Origin: Suilimivivens sp963650485
Lineage (GTDB): Bacteria > Bacillota > Clostridia > Lachnospirales > Lachnospiraceae
DNA length: 64,000 bases
Direction of reading: 5' to 3'
Assembly: GCA_963650485.1 (NCBI GenBank)
Contig: CAVJLN010000007.1
Coordinates: 10,413-74,412 of the forward strand
Part shown: one piece after another, positions 15,603 to 24,802 of the stretch
How positions within the stretch are numbered: position 1 is the first letter of the stretch
Layout of the letters: each line of letters opens with the position of its first letter
Notes under the pieces: model-generated
Told to the model about the DNA's origin: nothing
The model's input: only the letters and a program-made list of their open reading frames with translations
Database searches by the model: none
Program-made: the position numbers and the translations under genes

Positions 15603-16907
15603 TTACACAATTCTTCTCACAGACAAAATCTCCCGGTAGGTTGCCACGGTGATTTTAATTCCGGACTTCTGTGTACTTGCGTGGACAATCTGCCCATTAC
15701 CTATATAAATTCCGACATGTCCTGCGTAGCACATGATATCACCCGGCTGTGCATTGGCATAGGAAACCTCCGTTCCCGCACTGCGTAACGCTCCTGAGGT
15801 TCTCGGAACACTGTATCCAAAGTCTTTATATACCCGCCATACGAATCCGGAGCAATCAGCACCTTCAGTCAGACTGGTTCCTCCCGGTACATAGGGATTG
15901 CCGATAAACTGACACGCATAATTGGCAATCTGCTGCCCCTTGCTGCCGGAACCACTATAGCTGTCGGCCGATGCATAGCTTCCCGACGAACTGTCAGAAG
16001 AAGAACTGCTGCCTGATGAGCTTCCGGACGACACCTGCTCTGCCTGACGCTTCAGTGCTTCCTCCTGTGCCTTTTTGGCCTCTTCCTCTGCTTTCTGTGC
16101 CGCCTCAATCTCTGACTGCTTCTGATCGCTTTCCTTCTGCAGACGCTTAATTTCATCATTCTGCTTCCGGACATTCGCCATATAAACAGCTGCTTCCTGC
16201 TTTGCTTTTGCAAGCTGGGAGGAATAATCATCATATTCTTCCTGCTTCTGATCGAGGATCACCTGCAGGGACTCCTGCTCCTCTTCCAGCTCGTGCTGCT
16301 GCGCTTCCAGCTCAGCCTTTTCATTTTCAAGCTGCTCCTTCAACGCCTCAACTTCCTGTCTGGCCTGCTGATATTCCTCAAGCAGCTTCCGGTCATAATC
16401 ATACAGCTTCTCAAAATATTCGGTTTTATTGATTGCTTCGCCAATACTCTGGCTTTCAAACAAAAGCTGCAGATAGGTTGTATCTCCCTTTTCATAAAGA
16501 TACTTGATCCGGACCTTCATAGCATCATACTGTGCCTGCTCGGTTGCCCTGGCCGCCTCATATTCTGCCGTTGTTTCTTCAATGGCTTCCTCCTTGGCAG
16601 CAAGCTCCTCCTGAATCATGTCAATACTTGCCAGTATCTCCACCAGTTCATTATCTACCTCTTCGATTTCTGCACCGACTGCATCTACATTACTCTGGAT
16701 ATTATTCACTTTTCCGGAGGCCTCATTCAGCTTCTGCTGTTCCTGTTTCTTCTGCTGCTCGGCTTCCTGCTTCTGTTTTTCAATTTCTTCCTGCTGCTTT
16801 TGTAAATCAGAAATAGTGGCAGCACTCACCGGCTCTGCCACTAAAAGCATTATCAGACATGACATTGCTATTGCTAATAAACGTCTCGCTGTTTTCTTCA
16901 TCTGCAT
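15603..16907 (-). CDS. NlpC/P60 peptidoglycan endopeptidase with coiled coil
   Basis: A secreted murein hydrolase of the PcsB/CwlO type, probably cutting peptide stems during wall growth. It has a signal peptide (LLAIAMSCLIMLLVAEPVSAA), a long charged coiled coil (about 35-290), a Ser-rich linker (about 295-325) and a C-terminal C40 domain. Catalytic Cys353 is in GADCSGFVW and His398 in YAGHVGIYIG, with His410 in IVHAS. The ATG at 16907 follows a TTG at 16910 that could also start. The gene follows the FKBP lipoprotein gene at a short distance. Confidence 0.92.
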   Translation of the reverse strand: MQMKKTARRLLAIAMSCLIMLLVAEPVSAATISDLQKQQEEIEKQKQEAEQQKKQEQQKLNEASGKVNNIQSNVDAVGAEIEEVDNELVEILASIDMIQEELAAKEEAIEETTAEYEAARATEQAQYDAMKVRIKYLYEKGDTTYLQLLFESQSIGEAINKTEYFEKLYDYDRKLLEEYQQARQEVEALKEQLENEKAELEAQQHELEEEQESLQVILDQKQEEYDDYSSQLAKAKQEAAVYMANVRKQNDEIKRLQKESDQKQSEIEAAQKAEEEAKKAQEEALKRQAEQVSSGSSSGSSSSSDSSSGSYASADSYSGSGSKGQQIANYACQFIGNPYVPGGTSLTEGADCSGFVWRVYKDFGYSVPRTSGALRSAGTEVSYANAQPGDIMCYAGHVGIYIGNGQIVHASTQKSGIKITVATYREILSVRRIV

Positions 16908-16934
16908 CAAATTCTTTCGTTAAAGCTATTGAAA

Positions 16935-17954
16935 CTATTCTTCTGCTTCTGTTTCCGCTGTTACTGCATTCTCTGCAAGGAAATCACACACCTTCATGGT
17001 CAGGAGATACTCCCTGTATGCTTCTTCATCAATGGATTCCATCATGGATGACACATCTTCATCTGTTGCATCTGCCCCGAGAGAAGAACGGATATCCTCC
17101 GTCACCTCTTCATCCGTGACGGTAATATTTTCCTTCTCGGCAATGGCTGCCAGAATCATATACTGATTTGCAACATCCTGGGAATAGCTGCGCAGTGTTT
17201 CTTCATAATTATCTGCTGTACCACCATAAACTGCTGCCACAAAGTCACCTGCCTCCATTCCATAAGCACTGGCCTGTGCATTCACATTACTGAGCAGAGT
17301 GTTATTCATACGATCCACCATTCCGGACGGTGCATCCTTAATTGTCGAATTTTCTTTAACGGTATCAATCAGCTCGGTTGCCACCTGACTGTTGTAGGTC
17401 TCCTGCGCGGATTGCATGAGCTCTTCCATAGCCTTGTCACGGTCATAGGTGCTTATGGAATTGACCGTTACTGCAAATACCACATCCTTCCCCGCCATTT
17501 CTTCATAGTAATCCTCTGGGAAGGTAAGGGCGATATCCTTGGTTTCACCGACCTTCATATCCACAACGCCATCTTCAAATCCAGGAATAAAGGATCCGGA
17601 GCCGATCAGCAGATCATAACCTGTGCCACTCCCACCTTCGAATTCTTCTCCATCCATCGTTCCTACAAAGTCAATGTTCGCAAGATCTCCGACCTCTACC
17701 ACATCACGATCCTCTACCTGAATCTTACAGTCATCGCTAAGTCCGGAGTTCATAATCGCCGTATCAATATCATCTTCCGTAACCTCCGGTGCTGCAATCG
17801 TTGTCGGCAATCCGGTATAATCTCCAAGCGTGACATACTTGTCCAGCTTAAAATCCTTTAAATATACAAGCTCACTGGGATCCTTTCCACATGCCGCCAT
17901 GGAAAGCAGCATTGCTCCCATAATCACAGAAGCCATCCATCTGTTCTTTTTCAT
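16935..17954 (-). CDS. Trigger factor-like FKBP peptidyl-prolyl isomerase lipoprotein
   Basis: This predicted surface lipoprotein has signal sequence and lipobox LLSMAAC. An FKBP domain follows (about residues 85-165, with GDLANIDFVGTMDGEEFEGG and GFEDGVVDMKVGE), and then a helical region like the C-terminal arm of trigger factor. It probably helps fold or isomerise exported proteins outside the membrane. A TTG at 17963 and the ATG at 17954 are both possible starts; GAGGAGA lies directly before the ATG, which is unusually close. The product ends in an acidic tail. It lies upstream of the NlpC/P60 gene on the same strand. Confidence 0.87.
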   Translation of the reverse strand: MKKNRWMASVIMGAMLLSMAACGKDPSELVYLKDFKLDKYVTLGDYTGLPTTIAAPEVTEDDIDTAIMNSGLSDDCKIQVEDRDVVEVGDLANIDFVGTMDGEEFEGGSGTGYDLLIGSGSFIPGFEDGVVDMKVGETKDIALTFPEDYYEEMAGKDVVFAVTVNSISTYDRDKAMEELMQSAQETYNSQVATELIDTVKENSTIKDAPSGMVDRMNNTLLSNVNAQASAYGMEAGDFVAAVYGGTADNYEETLRSYSQDVANQYMILAAIAEKENITVTDEEVTEDIRSSLGADATDEDVSSMMESIDEEAYREYLLTMKVCDFLAENAVTAETEAEE

Positions 17955-18026
17955 TCTCCTCAAAAATCCTTTCTATTACATTATTCGTAACTATCCTATC
18001 CTGACAACTTTACCATATTTTAAGGT

Positions 18027-19499
18027 TTAAAGCAATGGGGACAGCAGCCGGCTGATCTGTTCCTTAAACCGGATGAAAAGCCCACGGCTCTGATATTTAT
18101 TCTTCGTAAGGAGCCTTGACTGCTCCACATCCTGCCTGAAAAATTTTACCATCTGCTTCGCCTTCTCTTCGTCATAAACAATCGCATTTACCTCAAAGTC
18201 CAGCTCGAACGACCGGATATCCATGTTCGCCGTACCATAGCAGAACACCACATCATCCACAATGATACCCTTGGCATGCAGAAATCCGTTTTCGTAAGTA
18301 TAGCAGTTCGCTCCTTCTAAGACGAGCTCCCCCACATAGGAATAGGTTGCCCAGTAAACAAACGGATGATCCGGCTTGCAGGGAATCATAATATTTACTT
18401 CCACTCCGGAATGAATGGCTATCTGCAGTGCAGTCATCAGAGACTCATCCGGGATAAAATACGGGGTCTGGATATAAATGCTCTTACGTGCCTTATGGAT
18501 CATACGCACATAGGTATTCCGGATATATTCATCATGGGAGTCAGGTCCGCTCGTAATAATCTGAACCGGTGATTTTCCCGTATGCTCCATTTTGAGATTA
18601 TCCATATAATCTTCATAGGAAAGAAGGCGCTTGCGGTCTGCATAGTTCCAGTCCAGAATAAACCTTGCCTCCAATGAGGTCACACTCGATCCGGTAATCC
18701 GCATATGCGTATCCCGCCAATGTCCGAATTTCGGATCCTTATCAATATATTCCTTACCAATATTAAAGCCGCCTACATATCCGATACTGTCATCAATCAC
18801 CACGATCTTACGGTGATTCCGGTAATTAATACGAAGATGCAGCTTACCAACCAATGCCGGAAAGAATTCCGTACACTGAATACCTTCCTTTTCCAACTGC
18901 TTCCAGACTTTCCTGCGCATCTTCCAGCATCCCATGGAATCAAAAAGAATGCAGACCTCTACACCTTCCCTGGCCTTTTCCTTCAAAATCCCGGCAATGC
19001 TCCGAAACAGCTCATCATCCTTAATAATATAGTACTGGATATGAATGGACTTCTTCGCATTCCGCATATCTTCCATAAGTGCGGCGAACTTATCCTCTCC
19101 ATTCACAAAAAATTGAATGTCATTGTCATCAGACAAAATTGCGCTCGTAGTATGCAGATGATAAATAACAAGATCTGAATAATCGGTAACACCGGGATAC
19201 TTTTCCTTCAGCTCCTGGCTCCGAATCATCATTTCCTGACGCCTTATGGCATTCGCCAGACGATCCTCCATCTCCTTGGTCCGGAACATTTTCCTCTTAT
19301 GCATATCCGCGCCAATCACCAGATAAAACACAAATCCCAACACCGGAATGAAATACAGGATCAGAAGCCACGCCCACACGGATTTCGGATTCCGCCGCTG
19401 AAAAAAGACCACCGCAATACTCAGAAGCACATTGATGATCAGAAGATGCGAAAATATGAAGGAAATCACGTCATGCAAAATCTGCAGAGCTGCTGCCAT
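18027..19499 (-). CDS. cls: Cardiolipin synthase
   Basis: This 490-residue phospholipase-D-family enzyme makes cardiolipin from two phosphatidylglycerol molecules at the membrane. Two N-terminal transmembrane helices (about 10-30 and 38-60) are followed by two HKD motifs: NYRNHRKIVVIDDSIGYVGG and FLHAKGIIVDDVVFCYGTAN. Length and order match bacterial Cls. AAGGAAG precedes the ATG. Its start faces the divergent gene at 19663. Confidence 0.95.
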   Translation of the reverse strand: MAAALQILHDVISFIFSHLLIINVLLSIAVVFFQRRNPKSVWAWLLILYFIPVLGFVFYLVIGADMHKRKMFRTKEMEDRLANAIRRQEMMIRSQELKEKYPGVTDYSDLVIYHLHTTSAILSDDNDIQFFVNGEDKFAALMEDMRNAKKSIHIQYYIIKDDELFRSIAGILKEKAREGVEVCILFDSMGCWKMRRKVWKQLEKEGIQCTEFFPALVGKLHLRINYRNHRKIVVIDDSIGYVGGFNIGKEYIDKDPKFGHWRDTHMRITGSSVTSLEARFILDWNYADRKRLLSYEDYMDNLKMEHTGKSPVQIITSGPDSHDEYIRNTYVRMIHKARKSIYIQTPYFIPDESLMTALQIAIHSGVEVNIMIPCKPDHPFVYWATYSYVGELVLEGANCYTYENGFLHAKGIIVDDVVFCYGTANMDIRSFELDFEVNAIVYDEEKAKQMVKFFRQDVEQSRLLTKNKYQSRGLFIRFKEQISRLLSPLL

Positions 19500-19662
19500 T
19501 TTTACTTCCTTTCCCGTTGCTCATAACAGCCAGATAAAACCGGTCGATAAGCCTTGCCAATAAATTTATTTATTATTGTAATGGAAAAACTGGACTATTT
19601 CAACAAACAATGCTAAAATGTTTTTGCCTGATCTTTTTGATCAGCATAAAGGAGGGTTTCCC

Positions 19663-20139
19663 GTGAACACAGTTACTATTGTATTATTGGTTATTCTGGC
19701 AATTTTAATTATTGCTGTCGTTGCGCTCTACTTCTTAGGTAAAAAGGCTCAGAAACGCCAGACGGAACAACAGCAGCAGATTGATGCCATGAAGCAGACC
19801 GTTTCCATGCTGATCATTGATAAGAAACGCATGAAACTCAAGGATTCCGGACTTCCTCAGGCCGTTATCGAGCAGGCACCTAAGCTGATGCGTTCCTCCA
19901 AGCTTCCCATCGTGAAAGCGAAGGTCGGACCTCAGGTCATGTCTTTAGTATGTGAAGAGAAGATCTTCGATTCCGTTCCGGTTAAAAAGGAAGTCAAAGC
20001 CGTAATCAGTGGTATTTATATCACCGATGTAAAGGGATTACACGGTAAGCCGGTTGTTACTCCCAAGAAGAAAAAGGGATGGCTTGCACGTACCACTGAA
20101 AAATTACAAGAAAAAGCCGGAGCTAAGCCTGTTAAGTAA
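19663..20139 (+). CDS. Membrane-anchored conserved hypothetical protein
   Basis: I do not recognise a named family. From the GTG at 19663, which has AAAGGAGG eight bases upstream, the protein is 158 residues. It has an N-terminal transmembrane helix (TIVLLVILAILIIAVVALYF), a short polar coiled stretch, a compact central domain and a Lys-rich tail. An in-frame ATG at 19618 lacks a ribosome binding site. A short hairpin (CTGATC-TTTTT-GATCAG, 19629-19645) lies in the leader. The stop overlaps the convergent DUF1934 gene by 8 bp inside a shared terminator. Confidence 0.75.
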   Translation: MNTVTIVLLVILAILIIAVVALYFLGKKAQKRQTEQQQQIDAMKQTVSMLIIDKKRMKLKDSGLPQAVIEQAPKLMRSSKLPIVKAKVGPQVMSLVCEEKIFDSVPVKKEVKAVISGIYITDVKGLHGKPVVTPKKKKGWLARTTEKLQEKAGAKPVK

Positions 20140-20160
20140 ACAGCTTAGCTCCTTCCTTTT
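20119..20160. terminator. Bidirectional terminator spanning two stop codons
   Basis: Perfect arms GGAGCTAAGC (20119-20128) and GCTTAGCTCC (20143-20152) flank a 14-base loop that holds both stop codons of the convergent genes. The plus strand continues TTCCTTTTTC, and the minus strand continues GGCTTTTTCTTG, so it should work both ways. Confidence 0.88.
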
Positions 20161-20575
20161 TCGGATAAATCTTCATATCAATCTTACAGTCCGCCAGATG
20201 CTGGTAGTTGGCCTCCAGCGAATAATCCACATGAACATGGATCCTGTTTTCTTCCTCGGATACCTCAATCCTCTCCGTATCAATTCCGATCAGAATATCT
20301 CCAAACGGCGTATGATAGGTTGTCATATTCTTTTTCTGCTCTTCAAACAGCATATGTACATTGACTGCTCCTCGCTTGGTTACTTCGAGGCACGAACCAT
20401 CAAACTTGAAAATATTCTTTGTTGCTTCTTCAAATCCCTCCATAACCTCATCATATACAATATAATGATGATCATTACGAAGATAATATTCTGCTGCCGT
20501 AATGGTTTCCAGCTCGTCCTGATCCTCCTGGCTCATCTGCAGCCCCTTTAATGAAAACAGAATTTCCTTTTCCAT
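20132..20575 (-). CDS. DUF1934 (YwiB-like) protein
   Basis: This 147-residue protein resembles the DUF1934 calycin-like beta-barrel family (Bacillus YwiB). Features include the N-terminal strand EILFSLKGLQ and the region VTKRGAVNVHMLFEEQKK...YHTPFGDILIGI. Its biochemical role is unknown. Being 51 bp downstream of murI on the same strand, it is probably co-transcribed. AGGGAAG precedes the ATG. Confidence 0.85.
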   Translation of the reverse strand: MEKEILFSLKGLQMSQEDQDELETITAAEYYLRNDHHYIVYDEVMEGFEEATKNIFKFDGSCLEVTKRGAVNVHMLFEEQKKNMTTYHTPFGDILIGIDTERIEVSEEENRIHVHVDYSLEANYQHLADCKIDMKIYPKKEGAKLFT

Positions 20576-20626
20576 TTTTCTTCCCTATTCTTACTGCTCA
20601 AAATTACATTCGTAAAACGGATGCTA

Positions 20627-21448
20627 CTAATAATCCTCAATCGGAACCACCTTTGCCGACAGAATTCCATATTTGATAATGGAATTTGCAAAGATCTTAA
20701 ACTTCTCTGCACCATCGCTGACAAAGAAACGGTACTGCTCCTCACCCAGTCGATGTCTTTCATTGTTCAAAAGATTCTTTTCCTGCAAAAGCTCCTTTAA
20801 TTCTCGCGCGGTCTCATATGCCGGATTTACAAGGGTTACCTGATCTCCCATAATTCTGCCAATCGTATTCCGAATCAATGGATAATGCGTACATCCCAGA
20901 ATCAAGGTATCGATTCCAATGTCAATGAGCTCTGCCAGATATCTTCTGGCGATTTCATCCGTCACCGGATCCTCCCACAAGCCCTCCTCGGCAAGTGGTA
21001 CAAATAACGGACAGGCCTTTCCGATCACGGCTGCCTGTGCATTGATTTCCTTTATGTAATCGGCGTAAATGTGACTGTTGATCGTTCCTTCCGTCGCAAT
21101 CACGCCAACCTTTCCATTTTGGGTTACCTGTGCTGCCACCTTCGCTCCCGGACGCACCACCCCGATGATCGGGATATCAATTTCCTTCTCAATGTCCGGA
21201 AGGGCATAGGCGCTTGCCGTATTGCAGGCAATCACAATGGCTTTTACTTCCTGTGTTCTTAAGAACCGCACAATCTGTCTTGAAAATCGCAGTACGGTAT
21301 CCTGGGATTTATTTCCATAAGGAACTCTTGCCGTATCTCCAAAATAAATAATCTTTTCATTGGGAATCTGGTGCATGATTTCCTTCATCACCGTGAGTCC
21401 GCCCACACCGGAATCAAATACTCCGATGGGTGCATTATTGTTTGTCAT
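20627..21448 (-). CDS. murI: Glutamate racemase
   Basis: It makes D-glutamate for peptidoglycan from L-glutamate in the cytoplasm. The hallmark motifs are IGVFDSGVGGLTV, YFGDTARVPYG, the first catalytic Cys in VIACNTAS and the second in LGCTHYPLI. The protein is 273 residues, the usual size. The ATG at 21448 overlaps the stop of the upstream 85-codon gene by one base (TGATG), with AGGAGG a few bases upstream inside that gene, which indicates translational coupling. Confidence 0.96.
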   Translation of the reverse strand: MTNNNAPIGVFDSGVGGLTVMKEIMHQIPNEKIIYFGDTARVPYGNKSQDTVLRFSRQIVRFLRTQEVKAIVIACNTASAYALPDIEKEIDIPIIGVVRPGAKVAAQVTQNGKVGVIATEGTINSHIYADYIKEINAQAAVIGKACPLFVPLAEEGLWEDPVTDEIARRYLAELIDIGIDTLILGCTHYPLIRNTIGRIMGDQVTLVNPAYETARELKELLQEKNLLNNERHRLGEEQYRFFVSDGAEKFKIFANSIIKYGILSAKVVPIEDY

Positions 21449-21705
21449 CAAAGACCTCCTGAATTTAAGAATGCTGCATCCTGTTTACCCCATTCTTTTA
21501 TATGCATAGCAATAAAGCTCCGGATCTGCGCATCCTCTGTCAGAGAAAGTTCCGGATAAAGGAATCCCCAGAAGCTCACCATTCCTGCAAGCAGGATAGC
21601 CGCTTCCATTACCCTTCTCCGTCTGCATCCCCTCCGGACGCTCCTGTTTTCCTTCTGCCCTATTTCCATTGGAACGGTCTGTCGCTCCATCATCCGGTCT
21701 GTCAT
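21448..21705 (-). CDS. Small single-pass membrane protein upstream of murI
   Basis: An 85-residue protein of unknown function. It has a basic N-terminal half, one transmembrane helix (about residues 34-50, EAAILLAGMVSFWGFLYP) and a short outer tail that reads LSLTEDAQIRSFIAMH. A TGATG overlap with murI and an AAGGAAGAG ribosome binding site support a real gene. A role linked to wall synthesis is inference from position only. Confidence 0.65.
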   Translation of the reverse strand: MTDRMMERQTVPMEIGQKENRSVRRGCRRRRVMEAAILLAGMVSFWGFLYPELSLTEDAQIRSFIAMHIKEWGKQDAAFLNSGGL

Positions 21706-21792
21706 ATTCTCTTCCTTTCTGTATAAAGACTTTCTCCTGCTTTATCACAATAGAAAGTATAACCGGATTTCTATGAATTTAAACGTAACGAT

Positions 21793-22482
21793 TTAAACAA
21801 GAATACTCTGGTTTTCCAGACGAATCTGCTGGATAATCGAGCTCTCCTGATTATCAATATGCTTTTTTGCTGCTTCCGATGCCTTTTTTTTATCCCGCTG
21901 CAGGATGCATTCCAAAATTTCCCGATGCTCCTCTATCAGCTTCTCATGCTGACTGATATCCTTAAGATAGACGAAGCGGTAACGGTACATCTGCTCCGCA
22001 AGATGATTTACCAGCTGCTGCAGACGCTGGTTTCCGGTTGCCTGCACAATAATATCATGATAGGCCACATCGGCCTTCGCAATCGCTGTCGTATCTCCAC
22101 GGTGCGTCGCTTCTTCAAAATGCTGACAGGCTTTCTTTAACTGTTCCAGCTCTTCTTCCGAAATTCGTTCACAGGCAAGCTCCACACTTAAAACATCCAG
22201 AGCACGACGCACCTCCAATACATCCTGCAGACTTCGTTCCGTAATCTTTGCAACCTCCGCGCCACGACGCGGAACCATAGTCACAAGCCCCTCCTGCTCC
22301 AGCTTATGAATCGCTTCCCGGATCGGTGTCCGGCTTACTCCCAGTTTGTTCGCAAGATGCACTTCCATCAACCGGTCTCCCGGCTTTAACTGACCTGTAA
22401 GAATTGCTTTGCGCAGGGTGTTAAACACTACTTCCCGCAGGGGTAGAAATTCATTCATATCAATGTCAAACTGGCTCTCCAT
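21793..22482 (-). CDS. GntR-family regulator with FCD domain
   Basis: An N-terminal winged helix-turn-helix (about residues 10-75, with SRTPIREAIHKLEQEGLV and VPRRGAEV) joins an all-helical FCD ligand-binding domain (about 85-215). The FCD metal site is suggested by the Asp and His residues in KADVAYHDIIVQATGN and EEHREILECI. The ligand is unknown. It follows ispE closely on the same strand. AGGAC precedes the ATG. Confidence 0.93.
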   Translation of the reverse strand: MESQFDIDMNEFLPLREVVFNTLRKAILTGQLKPGDRLMEVHLANKLGVSRTPIREAIHKLEQEGLVTMVPRRGAEVAKITERSLQDVLEVRRALDVLSVELACERISEEELEQLKKACQHFEEATHRGDTTAIAKADVAYHDIIVQATGNQRLQQLVNHLAEQMYRYRFVYLKDISQHEKLIEEHREILECILQRDKKKASEAAKKHIDNQESSIIQQIRLENQSILV

Positions 22483-22571
22483 AGGTTGTCCTGGTACATC
22501 CTTTCCTTAAAACACAGGTCAATGGGTTACAATTCCTAATTATGATTAACAATGATTCCAAACAGTTACTA

Positions 22572-23447
22572 TCATGATACCTTTACAAATGTTGTCACAT
22601 AGATCTGATTACTCAATTTTAACTCACGAATCCTGTCTGCTGCCTTCTGTGCCTTATCCTCTTCCTCAAAGATTCCAAATACCGTCGGCCCCGATCCACT
22701 CATTAACGCATTCATGGCGCCTTCTTCACGCATTTTATCCTTAATTTCAGAGATAACAGGATAGGTCTTTTCGGTAACGGTTTCCAGAACGTTTTCCATG
22801 CGGTCAGTAATTCCTTGAAGCTCTCCGTTCCGGATGGCCTCCACCATACCGTCAATATCCGGATGCTTTTGCAGGGTATCCGCGTGAAGATTCTCATAGA
22901 CAAACTTCGTGGAAACGCTGATGTCCGGCTTGGCAATCAGAATATACGCATGGGGCGGTGCAGGAAGTGGTGTCAGAATCTCTCCGATTCCCTCCGAAAG
23001 TGCCGTTCCTCCCATGATACAGTAAGGAATATCTGCACCCAGCTTCACCGAAAGCTCCTGCATCTTCTCCATGCTCATGGAAAGCTGCCAGAGTTCATTC
23101 AGCCCATGAAAAACCGCTGCTGCATCGGTACTTCCCCCAGCCATTCCGGCTGCAATCGGAATATTTTTCTGCAGGGTGATCTTTACTCCACGATCCATTC
23201 CATATTCCCTGCGGATACACTCTGCTGCCTTATAAATAAGATTATCCTTTGCATCCTCCGGCAAAAGCGGATTGTCATTTGATACAAGAATAATTTCTTT
23301 TCCTTCGGTCTCTTCAAAACGTAATTCATCATGCAGTGAAATCGTCTGCATAATCATCTTTACTTCATGGTATCCATCCGGGCGTCTGCGTACCACATCC
23401 AGTCCCAGATTGATTTTGGCATAAGCTTTCCTGACGATCTGATTCAT
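22572..23447 (-). CDS. ispE: 4-diphosphocytidyl-2-C-methyl-D-erythritol kinase
   Basis: It phosphorylates CDP-methylerythritol in the non-mevalonate isoprenoid pathway and is cytoplasmic. GHMP kinase motifs are present: AYAKINLGLDV at the N-terminus, the ATP loop PIAAGMAGGSTDAAAV and the C-terminal MSGSGPTVFGIF. At 291 residues it is the expected size. It heads the run ispE - GntR - small membrane protein - murI. Confidence 0.96.
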   Translation of the reverse strand: MNQIVRKAYAKINLGLDVVRRRPDGYHEVKMIMQTISLHDELRFEETEGKEIILVSNDNPLLPEDAKDNLIYKAAECIRREYGMDRGVKITLQKNIPIAAGMAGGSTDAAAVFHGLNELWQLSMSMEKMQELSVKLGADIPYCIMGGTALSEGIGEILTPLPAPPHAYILIAKPDISVSTKFVYENLHADTLQKHPDIDGMVEAIRNGELQGITDRMENVLETVTEKTYPVISEIKDKMREEGAMNALMSGSGPTVFGIFEEEDKAQKAADRIRELKLSNQIYVTTFVKVS

Positions 23448-23533
23448 GTTTGTTCTTCTTTCTGTATTGTGTATACAAAGATGTACTTAATTATATACAA
23501 GGATGGTGGGTTCGTCAATATGCAGCATCCCCT

Positions 23534-23556
23534 CCTAATTGTCCTCTTGAATTAGG
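23534..23556. other. Small inverted repeat between ispE and the AraC gene
   Basis: CCTAATT and AATTAGG flank a 9-base loop. It lies after the minus-strand AraC gene but no T-run follows, so terminator function is uncertain. Confidence 0.35.
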
Positions 23557-23585
23557 AAAGAACTCCATATATGAAAAGCAAAAAT

Positions 23586-24647
23586 CTATCTCCGGATTCC
23601 CCGATTTTTCCGGTATTGCAAAGGTGTTATTCCATATCTTTCCTTAAACAGCCGGTAAAATGTTGTCCGATTTTCATAATGAAGAGAGGAAATAATTTCT
23701 GTCATGGACATTTCCGTATTCAGAAGCAATCCTGCTGCCTCCTGCAAACAGCTGCTGCGAATATATTCTGCCAGATTCATGCCCGTATGGTTCGCAAATA
23801 CCTCACCGATATAATTTCCATTATAATGCAATGCTTCTGACAGTTCCTTCCGGTCAACCTTATAACGATGTGTCTGGATATAAGAAATGATCTGCTCAAA
23901 TAAATCCGAAGATGAATCCACCGTATATCGGATATTATTACATTGAAATAACGCCGAATCCTGCAGGCACGAAAATATCCTGTCCACATAGCCCTGTACA
24001 AAATATCGGTATCCGGCTTTTTTACCAATCAACTCCCACATCAGATCCATGCAGAACATTTCCATCTGTTCAACAGAATCAGCCTTAATCTCATGAAATT
24101 CCAAATAATCTATCTCGGTACTATATTTCATGTTCCTCCATATGAAATTATGCATCTGCACCGATGAATCCCGTTTATATTCCTTTTTGTCCAGTTCCTG
24201 AATAAAATGACCGGACAGACTGAAATACATTACTTCGCATTCACCGGTCACGATCTCTCTGTGCGTCACATTCTGATTAATGATACAGAAATCACCTTTT
24301 CGATACCGGAAATATTTATTCTCAATAGCGAAATCCAATTCACCGTTCACAATATAAATCCCTTCTATATAGTCATGCCGGTGATTTTCCACAGAACGAA
24401 CAATATCTTCTGCAATCTGGACACAGATTGCACTTTCCATCGTAGCAAGGATATTATATTGTCCCGTAGTGTCGTATTTGGAAAGGATCAGGACAAAATC
24501 ACTGGCCAGTTGCTGATAATTGATACAGGCATTATGACTTACCGTTATAAACTCATTATCTGCATATTTATCCGGATGCTTTGCGACCATATTAACGATT
24601 TTATCTTTAGGAAATAACTTTATAAATTCATCCGTATAAAACTGCAT
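23586..24647 (-). CDS. AraC-family transcriptional regulator
   Basis: This 353-residue regulator has an N-terminal cupin-like sensor (about residues 90-160, with the segment FRYRKGDFCIINQNVTHRE) and a C-terminal AraC DNA-binding domain (about 255-350, ending YENRTTFYRLFKERYG and ITPLQYRKNRG). It is divergent from the GH2-symporter operon with 155 bp between starts and probably controls that operon. AAAGGGAG precedes the ATG. Confidence 0.92.
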   Translation of the reverse strand: MQFYTDEFIKLFPKDKIVNMVAKHPDKYADNEFITVSHNACINYQQLASDFVLILSKYDTTGQYNILATMESAICVQIAEDIVRSVENHRHDYIEGIYIVNGELDFAIENKYFRYRKGDFCIINQNVTHREIVTGECEVMYFSLSGHFIQELDKKEYKRDSSVQMHNFIWRNMKYSTEIDYLEFHEIKADSVEQMEMFCMDLMWELIGKKAGYRYFVQGYVDRIFSCLQDSALFQCNNIRYTVDSSSDLFEQIISYIQTHRYKVDRKELSEALHYNGNYIGEVFANHTGMNLAEYIRSSCLQEAAGLLLNTEMSMTEIISSLHYENRTTFYRLFKERYGITPLQYRKNRGIRR

Positions 24648-24668
24648 TTTTCTCCCTTTCTTCTATCT

Positions 24669-24683
24669 GTGTAAATGATACAC
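24669..24683. promoter_or_regulatory. Palindrome in AraC-GH2 divergent region
   Basis: GTGTAAATGATACAC has perfect 5-bp arms (GTGTA / TACAC). It lies 22 bp from the AraC start and about 120 bp from the GH2 start. It is a candidate operator, and no protein can be assigned to it. Confidence 0.35.
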
Positions 24684-24756
24684 TTTTGTTGATATTTTCG
24701 TAATATTCGTACTGTATAATCACATTATATTCTGTAGAATTAATACAAACAAGATA

Positions 24757-24772
24757 TTTTTACCGGTAAAAA
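24757..24772. promoter_or_regulatory. 16-bp perfect palindrome upstream of GH2
   Basis: TTTTTACCGGTAAAAA lies 31 bp before the GH2 start codon, downstream of a TATAAT at 24715-24720. Its position suits a repressor site. AraC proteins usually bind direct repeats, so a different regulator is possible. Confidence 0.45.
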
Positions 24773-24802
24773 CTTATGAAGCAAAACTTATGGAGGTAAC
24801 CC

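Noticed and set aside
16293..16805. Plus-strand Leu/Phe-rich 170-codon frame
   Set aside because: It is antisense to the coiled coil of the NlpC/P60 gene and has no ribosome binding site.
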